DNA of 64,000 nucleotides from Ruegeria arenilitoris. Its GTDB lineage: Bacteria > Pseudomonadota > Alphaproteobacteria > Rhodobacterales > Rhodobacteraceae. Below the pieces are notes generated by a model. That model made no database searches. It was not told the DNA's origin and saw only the letters and a list, made by a program, of their open reading frames with translations. The stretch spans positions 186,001-250,000 of the forward strand of contig NZ_WPYP01000005.1 of NCBI RefSeq assembly GCF_013030985.1. The letters are read 5' to 3'. Position numbers and translations under genes: made by a program. This document shows, one piece after another, positions 58,839 through 64,000 of the stretch. How positions within the stretch are numbered: position 1 is the stretch's first letter; every line of letters starts with the position of its first letter.

Positions 58839-59694
58839 GAATATTCTCGTCACCGGCGGCACCGGCAAGACTGGTAGCCGCGTCGTAAAAAAGCTAATTG
58901 CAAAAGGGCTGGCTCCCCGCGTGGGAACACGCAGGCCTCGAAACAAAGATGAATTTCGGTTCGATTGGAGCGATCCGTCCACGTTCACGGATGCTTTCGA
59001 AGGTGTCAGGGCTGTCTACCTCGTGGCACCCACAGACACTGTGGATTCGCTGGGAGCAATGCAGCCCGGTCTTGAGGCGGCACTTGCCGCGGGCGTCCAA
59101 CGTCTCGTGCTACTCAGTGCCTCTTCTTTGGAAGAAGGCGGACCCATGATGGGCGCAGTCCACGCCTGGCTGCGCGCGAACGCTCCAGAATGGGCCGTTC
59201 TGCGTCCAACCTGGTTCATGCAGAACTTCTCAGAGCTTCATCACCGAGATCCCATTCGCGATGAGTCAGCCATCTACACAGCGACAGATGACGGCCGAGT
59301 TGGCTTTATCGATGCTGGCGATATAGCAGCCTGTGCAACGGTGCTGCTGGTCACTCCATCAGTCGAAAACACTGACTATATACTCACTGGCCCGGAAGCG
59401 ATTTCTTATGATGTGGTTGCTGAGGCGCTAAGCAGTCAATTAGGGCGGCAGATCGTCCACCATCATCTAACCGTAGAAGAACTGGCGGAGCGTCATCAGA
59501 GCCTCGGATTGCCAGAAGACTACGCGAAGACATTGGCTGCTATGGACGGCGCAATCGCTGGCGGATCTGAGGATCGTGTCACCAACAATGTGCTCAAATT
59601 GACAGGCTCGTTGCCAACTTCCATCGATCAATTCGTTCAACAGAACCTCGAAGCTTGGAAGCAGAGCAAAAGATATCAAGATGCGAGTAGCTGA
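58831..59694 (+). CDS. NmrA-like NAD(P)-binding protein
   Basis: 287 residues. The Rossmann motif is VTGGTGKTGSRVVKKLIAKG, with RVGTRRP after the second strand, indicating NADP binding, and YLVAPTDTVD further on. The usual SDR Tyr-x-x-x-Lys is not obvious, as in NmrA and the ergot alkaloid-type reductases, which are atypical SDRs. It overlaps the NTF2-like gene by 8 bp, suggesting coupled expression, and is the last gene of the TetR-linked set. Confidence 0.85.
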   Translation: MPKNILVTGGTGKTGSRVVKKLIAKGLAPRVGTRRPRNKDEFRFDWSDPSTFTDAFEGVRAVYLVAPTDTVDSLGAMQPGLEAALAAGVQRLVLLSASSLEEGGPMMGAVHAWLRANAPEWAVLRPTWFMQNFSELHHRDPIRDESAIYTATDDGRVGFIDAGDIAACATVLLVTPSVENTDYILTGPEAISYDVVAEALSSQLGRQIVHHHLTVEELAERHQSLGLPEDYAKTLAAMDGAIAGGSEDRVTNNVLKLTGSLPTSIDQFVQQNLEAWKQSKRYQDASS

Positions 59695-59754
59695 GTCAGC
59701 GAACTTGTGAGATGTGTGTGTTCTTGGCTGACCTTCGTGTTGGCTTCTGGAACT

Positions 59755-59806
59755 GTAGCAATGTTGCGCATGTCGGAGTTTGCAAAACTCGGCGATGACT
59801 GTCCGG
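59755..59806 (+). repeat. Intergenic repeat family 2, copy 2 (GAGTTT-gca-AAACTC hairpin)
   Basis: GTAGCAATG is followed by a GCGCA block and the hairpin GAGTTTGCAAAACTC at 59776-59790. In the 50.5-kb copy the third stem pair is C-G (GAC...GTC) where here it is G-C (GAG...CTC), so the pairing is kept while the bases change. It lies in the 342-bp gap between the convergent NmrA-like and EamA genes. Confidence 0.5.
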
Positions 59807-59945
59807 ATTGGGCTGCGACCAGCCAATCGAACTAGTTGCAGAGAATGGCAACTCTGAGCCCAAACTGCGTTATGCTGCAGGGCGATTGAACGGCAGCTTC
59901 AGCTACTCCCAGATTTCCCTCCCATCTAAATCTGCTCATACGCCC

Positions 59946-59972
59946 AAAAAAGACCCGACGCTTGGCCGGGCC
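59946..59972 (-). terminator. Terminator of the EamA transporter gene
   Basis: On the minus strand GGCCCGG...CGGGTC form a stem (six positions, one mismatch) and are followed by TTTTTT (59951-59946). It lies 64 bp after the EamA stop. Confidence 0.7.
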
Positions 59973-60036
59973 AGTTTGTGACGACGGGGATCGTCACTCT
60001 GTAACGTGCGTGGTCAGAGGGTCCCCCAAATACACC

Positions 60037-60969
60037 TCATTCAGCTTGTTGGGGCTTGCGCTTAGATATGTAGGAAAAGAGTCGACCGTCGGTCACGGCA
60101 AAGCCCAGAGCAATGATGGCAAACCCAATCCAAGCGCTCGGCTCCATCCTTTCACCAAGGAATGTAACACCAAGGCCGATAGCAAATGGCGGGATCAGCA
60201 GTGTCACCAACAGAAGGTTGGCGGCACCAGCTCGCGCAAGAATTGCAAAGTAAAGAACGTAGGCCAGTGCTGTCGATAGCGCGGCCATACCTAGCAGGGC
60301 GGCCCATACGCCAGCGGACAGAGCAAAGTTTGGAGGGCCATCCATCACGAGAACGATTGGGATCATAAGCACTGTGCTTCCGGCCAGCATGCCAAGTGCG
60401 TTCACAAGTGGTGGTTGGCCCGAAAGCGCAGTTCTGCCCCAGACACCGGCAAAAGCATAAGAGAGTGTCGCTCCAAGGATGGCTAACTGTGCCAGATTAC
60501 TCGGATTGAACTCATTCAATGCGCTTGGCCCCATTATGAAGGCCACGCCCAAAATACCTAGTGAAGCACCAGCTATCTTTTTGGGCGTCAACGGTTCGTC
60601 CTTAAGAAGCAAGCCAGCCACGACGGCTGCAAACATTGCCGTCGTGGCGTTAAGGATTGAGGCCAGCCCGCTGTCGATTTGCGTTTGCCCCCAAAAGATC
60701 AACGAGAATGGGATGGCGTTGTTTAGCGCCCCCATGACGAGGTAAGCGCCCCATATCCGCGGGGTATTTGGAACACTCAACCCTTTGAATTTGACGATGA
60801 GGGCCAGAATTGGAACTGCCCAGATCACCCTGTGCAATGTAATTGTCAGTGGCGGCACTTCGGACAGAGCAACTTCGCCAAAGAAGAACGATCCGCCCCA
60901 AACCGCAGCAAGTAGAAGCAGCATTATACCGGCTTTCAAGTCCATCGTTGGCATGGGTTGCTTTGTCAT
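60037..60969 (-). CDS. EamA-family (DMT superfamily) exporter
   Basis: The 310-residue protein has ten membrane segments in two EamA repeats. The first begins GIMLLLLAAVWGGSFFFGEV, and the second starts near NLAQLAILGATLSYAFAGVW with WGRTALSG. It ends GRLFSYISKRKPQQAE. Such proteins export amino acids or other metabolites. I chose the ATG at 60969 (MTKQPMPTMDLKAG); the frame to 61254 reads into an intergenic repeat copy and gives no family sequence. Confidence 0.85.
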   Translation of the reverse strand: MTKQPMPTMDLKAGIMLLLLAAVWGGSFFFGEVALSEVPPLTITLHRVIWAVPILALIVKFKGLSVPNTPRIWGAYLVMGALNNAIPFSLIFWGQTQIDSGLASILNATTAMFAAVVAGLLLKDEPLTPKKIAGASLGILGVAFIMGPSALNEFNPSNLAQLAILGATLSYAFAGVWGRTALSGQPPLVNALGMLAGSTVLMIPIVLVMDGPPNFALSAGVWAALLGMAALSTALAYVLYFAILARAGAANLLLVTLLIPPFAIGLGVTFLGERMEPSAWIGFAIIALGFAVTDGRLFSYISKRKPQQAE

Positions 60970-61138
60970 ATCTTGAGGTTCCACCAATATCGTTTCGTCA
61001 AACAAATTAGCTGGCGCGACCCCAACACCGCGACCCGTTTCTTGCGGAAAGCACTCCTGGTTCACGCTGTTTTGGAATGACAGTGAAGCCAAAGAAAACA
61101 TTGGCGCATTTTGAGCGAAGGATCGCTTTGTCCGCACA

Positions 61139-61245
61139 GTGCGAGTTCGAACGGCTCTCGATATCGCGTTCGCAGCGAATGGCCGGTCTGGTGAATGCTG
61201 CGGTGCGGCGCGTGGTTGATCGACGAATGTCGGCTCTGGGCCGTC
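61139..61245 (+). repeat. Intergenic repeat family 1, copy 5
   Basis: GTGCGAGTTCGAACGGCTCT starts at 61139, CGCAGCGAATGGCCGGTCTG at 61171, a GC-rich GCTGCGGTGCGGCG block near 61197 and TGGGCCGTCC at 61237. The distance from GAGTTCG to the central block is 28 bp, and the end block is at +66. It lies in the 357-bp gap between the EamA start and the end of the Kef gene; nothing else is recognised there. Confidence 0.72.
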
Positions 61246-61326
61246 CCAAGCCAAACTGTAAGGGCCCAGTTAAACGGATGTGTGATGTACTGAGACGACC
61301 CGCCGGTTTCCATTCTGAAACATACT

Positions 61327-63327
61327 CTATTGATGCGGAGCCTTGTCTTTTCTCACGTTTTTGGCCCTAATTGCCTCGACGTCCTTACCAGACGGCGGCA
61401 ACCAACCGGAATCCGTACGATCTCCATAGGCTCGGCCTTTGCCGAAAATCTGTGCGTCGCGTTCCTCCATCAGGACCCGTGATTTCTCGATGTAAACGGC
61501 GTTTTCGTGCAACGGGATATTTGGGTCATAGACTTCAGCCATTTCCTGAAGAATGTGCCGGTCATCCTCCGAAAACTTACGAGCCAAAAGTTCAGCGTCA
61601 AAGGGATGCATCCCCATCAATTCAAACGCTGATCGCCCTGATCGCACAGAAGAATCGAAGGTTTCGCGGATGATTTCATGAACGCCGGCCGCATAGAGGT
61701 CGTAGACATGCTCACGGTCTATCGCCCGCGCGATGATTATTACATTCGGATAGTTATGGCGTACGTGGAGGACCAGAGAATTGATCTGCTCTTTTTCGTC
61801 AATCGCGACCACCAGCAACCGTGCTTTAGATATTCCGGCCGCATGCAACAAGTCAGGCCTAGTGGCATCACCGAAAAACACTTTGAAGCCAAACGAACGG
61901 AGCAGTTCGAGATGTGACGCGCTGTAGTCGAGAACGGTTGTGGTATACCCCGCCGCTCGCAGCATTCGATTGACAACACCACCAAAACGCCCGTGACCGA
62001 CAATGATCACCTCTCCGTCCTCATCAATTGCGTCTGCTTCTCGTTCCTGTTCCTGGGCTGAACGGGGTAGGATGAGTTTGTCGTAGATGATGAACAAAGC
62101 CGGAGTAAGCAGCATGGACAGCGCGACAACCAACAGCAGTTGATCTGCGATTGATTTCGGGATGACGTGGCTTGCGACGGTGAAGGACAGCAAAACGAAC
62201 CCGAATTCTCCAGCTTGAGCAAGCCCCAATCCAAAGAGCCACTTGTCGGTTCCTTTGATCCGGAAGGTGTGAGCCAGAGCAAACAGAACCCCGGCTTTCA
62301 AAAGGATCACGCCAAGCGTCAATGCCAAGATGATCACAAAGTTTTCACCAAGCAGCGCGAAATCAATTCCCGCGCCGACGGTGATAAAGAACAACCCCAG
62401 AAGCAGCCCTCGGAATGGGTCGATGTTCGATTCCAACTCGTGTCTGTATTCGCTGTTCGCAAGAACCACACCGGCTAAGAAGGTCCCAAGCGCTGGGGAC
62501 AAGCCGACGACGATCATCAAAAGCGCAATTCCGATAACGAAGAGAAGAGCGGTTGCCACAAAAAGCTCACGCAGGCCAGCCATCGCGATGAAGCGAAAGA
62601 TCGGACGGGTCAGGAATGTGCCACCGAGAACGATGGCGACCACTGCTCCGATGGTTATGGATGCAACTTGCCAACCGGCCAGACCGTCCACGAGGCTGAG
62701 GCTTGCGTGATCACCGTCCCCGTGCCCATCGGATGCGTGCGCGTCTCCAGTATGTGCCACTTCAGCCCCGTGACCTGTGGTGGAGACGACACCGTGTGAA
62801 ACATCCGTGAGTTCCGGCAATGCCAGAAGAGGGATAAATGCCAACATCGGAATGACCGCGATGTCCTGAAAAAGTAGGACGGAGAAGCTTGACTGGCCTC
62901 CTTCCGTTTTCATCAACCCTTTTTCGTTCAGGGTTTGCAAGACAATCGCCGTCGACGACAAAGCGAGGACCATGCCGATAGCAAGAGAAACCGTCCAAGG
63001 CTGCCCAAAGAACAGCGCGACGACCATCACAAGACCGGTTGTCGTAGCAACCTGAAGTCCGCCTAAACCAATCAGCTTGGATCGCATGGCCCAGAGCATT
63101 TTTGGCTCAAGCTCCAACCCGACAAGGAACAGCATCATCACGACACCGAATTCAGCGAAATGCTGGATCGAGATTACATCCACGCCGAGTGCAGCCAGCA
63201 AAGGGCTGATCGCAATGCCAGCGATCAGATAACCCAAGACTGACCCCAGACCCAAACGTGTAGCAACGGGGACTGCGACAACACCAGCTGTCAGAAAGAC
63301 GAACGCTAGGAACAAAAAATCGTTCAT
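61327..63327 (-). CDS. Monovalent cation:proton antiporter-2, KefB-like K+/H+ antiporter
   Basis: 666 residues: a CPA2 antiporter domain of 12-13 membrane segments (LGYLIAGIAISPLLAALG, GVVMMLFLVGLELEP, then SVLLFQDIAVIP), and a C-terminal TrkA-N/RCK domain with VIIVGHGRFGGVVNRMLRAA, which binds a nucleotide. It would expel K+ in exchange for protons, as in glutathione-gated KefB/KefC. Unusual: a loop at about residues 180-212 is rich in His, Asp and Gly (VAHTGDAHASDGHGDGDHAS is part of it), a likely metal-binding segment. It is followed by 3 bp after the kefF-like gene in one operon. Confidence 0.88.
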   Translation of the reverse strand: MNDFLFLAFVFLTAGVVAVPVATRLGLGSVLGYLIAGIAISPLLAALGVDVISIQHFAEFGVVMMLFLVGLELEPKMLWAMRSKLIGLGGLQVATTTGLVMVVALFFGQPWTVSLAIGMVLALSSTAIVLQTLNEKGLMKTEGGQSSFSVLLFQDIAVIPMLAFIPLLALPELTDVSHGVVSTTGHGAEVAHTGDAHASDGHGDGDHASLSLVDGLAGWQVASITIGAVVAIVLGGTFLTRPIFRFIAMAGLRELFVATALLFVIGIALLMIVVGLSPALGTFLAGVVLANSEYRHELESNIDPFRGLLLGLFFITVGAGIDFALLGENFVIILALTLGVILLKAGVLFALAHTFRIKGTDKWLFGLGLAQAGEFGFVLLSFTVASHVIPKSIADQLLLVVALSMLLTPALFIIYDKLILPRSAQEQEREADAIDEDGEVIIVGHGRFGGVVNRMLRAAGYTTTVLDYSASHLELLRSFGFKVFFGDATRPDLLHAAGISKARLLVVAIDEKEQINSLVLHVRHNYPNVIIIARAIDREHVYDLYAAGVHEIIRETFDSSVRSGRSAFELMGMHPFDAELLARKFSEDDRHILQEMAEVYDPNIPLHENAVYIEKSRVLMEERDAQIFGKGRAYGDRTDSGWLPPSGKDVEAIRAKNVRKDKAPHQ

Positions 63328-63330
63328 GGG

Positions 63331-63939
63331 TCAGGCCTTCTCTCGGATGGGCAGATCGGAAAATGTCATGGTGTCTTGCTGCTCAGCCCTTGCGAAATCA
63401 AAGGTCTCGTCCTGAAGCGCGTTCAACAGTTTCGTGTAACCGCTTGTGTGTTTTGCGATGGCACCTTCCTCATCCGCTTGCAGAGCGGAATACAGCACAT
63501 AAGGCGGCACAAAAGTCATCCCGCACAGCCGGGCGGTTTGCTCGAGGGGGTACAGAAATGAGCGAAGAGGATAGTTTTGATATCCCACAGCGGTATAGGC
63601 TTCATCAGAACCGCCTGTGGTAATCGCAAGCACCATCAACTTGCCTGTCAGCTTGTCGCCGCCGTGACCATACGCAAACCCGTGTTGCAGGACGAGATCC
63701 TGCCACTCTTTCAGAAGGCTCGGCGTTGAGTACCAATACAATGGGAACTGAAACAGGATCACATCGTGATTCAGCAGGCGATGTTGCTCCTTCTCGACGT
63801 CTATGTCGTGGCGGGGGTATTCAGCGTACAGATCGACGAAGGTTATACCCTCGACGGCCTTTGCCGTTTTTGCCATGACCGTATTTGCCCGGCTATGGCG
63901 CTGCCCAGGATGGGCAAAATACACGATCACTCTGGACAT
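63331..63939 (-). CDS. KefF/KefG-like NAD(P)H oxidoreductase, ancillary to the K+/H+ antiporter
   Basis: 202 residues of the flavodoxin-like family: YFAHPGQRHSRANTVMAK at the phosphate-binding loop, HDVILFQFPLYWYSTPSLLKE typical of NQO/KefF, and the later GGSDEAYTAVGYQNY. Such proteins bind the antiporter and help activate it; they bind FMN and reduce quinones. Its stop is 3 bp before the antiporter gene start, so the two form one operon. The promoter should lie at about 63940-64000, the last bases in the window. Confidence 0.88.
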   Translation of the reverse strand: MSRVIVYFAHPGQRHSRANTVMAKTAKAVEGITFVDLYAEYPRHDIDVEKEQHRLLNHDVILFQFPLYWYSTPSLLKEWQDLVLQHGFAYGHGGDKLTGKLMVLAITTGGSDEAYTAVGYQNYPLRSFLYPLEQTARLCGMTFVPPYVLYSALQADEEGAIAKHTSGYTKLLNALQDETFDFARAEQQDTMTFSDLPIREKA

Positions 63940-64000
63940 ATCGGCCCCTTTTTCGGTTGCGGTTTCGGCAGGTGAAACGGAGATAAGTCTGGTTGTCGCG

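Overview
The window looks like part of a large plasmid or chromid of a marine alphaproteobacterium of the Roseobacter/Rhodobacteraceae type. This rests on gene content: TRAP transporters, Ugp-type ABC uptake, a short branched-chain ketoacid dehydrogenase operon with its own E3, many LysR regulators, and a complete plasmid-type replication and partition module (parA, parB and a Rep_3-like initiator beside an iteron origin at 27.5-28.1 kb). No rRNA, tRNA or CRISPR array was seen.

1-13.6 kb (mostly minus strand): the 5' part of a giant glycine-rich autotransporter-type surface protein that runs off the left edge. Upstream lies an envelope gene cluster: secreted MBL-fold hydrolase, outer-membrane barrel, a 602-residue exported membrane protein of unknown family, and a long HupE/UreJ protein. 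Divergent from it are a small conserved protein and a CadC-like DNA-binding/TPR regulator interrupted by one in-frame TAA. 14.4-23.2 kb: a class III adenylate cyclase, then a branched-chain amino acid catabolic operon (leucine dehydrogenase, E1 alpha, E1 beta, E2, E3) with a divergent Lrp-type regulator.

23.7-31.7 kb: a small lipoprotein, a decayed IS5-family transposase, parB-parA, the origin (four tandem 22-bp iterons, a consensus DnaA box, palindromes), the replication initiator and a tex gene with a TTG start. 32.2-33.3 kb: a Fic enzyme with an N-terminal inhibitory motif.

33.5-40.6 kb: one minus-strand operon joining a TRAP transporter (dctQ, dctM, dctP) to a three-subunit FAD/[2Fe-2S] amine or amino acid dehydrogenase and a RidA imine deaminase, divergent from a LysR gene with clear dyad sites. 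40.9-43.5 kb: a Tat-exported intradiol dioxygenase and an exported double SnoaL-like protein, divergent from a second LysR gene. 44-48.1 kb: a ugpBAEC-type ABC transporter preceded by a perfect 11-bp inverted repeat. 48.8-50.3 kb: a HELGH metalloprotease-like protein facing a small tyrosine recombinase whose usual catalytic His is Gln. 50.5-59.7 kb: regulator/enzyme pairs (LysR/SDR, AraC/SDR, MocR, TetR/transporter/NTF2/NmrA), a short MetF-like protein and a DUF983 protein. 60-63.9 kb: an EamA exporter and a Kef-type K+/H+ antiporter with its ancillary oxidoreductase.

Two dispersed intergenic repeat families were read directly from the sequence in the right-hand 25 kb. Family 1 (five copies at 40.7, 43.6, 48.6, 49.6 and 61.2 kb) is about 100 bp with fixed spacing between conserved blocks, and three of the five copies lie between convergent genes. 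Family 2 (50.5 and 59.8 kb) carries a small hairpin with a compensatory base-pair change. These repeats and the 5-10 kb envelope cluster are the best candidates for undescribed biology here. All assignments come from reading motifs and translations; no database search was run.
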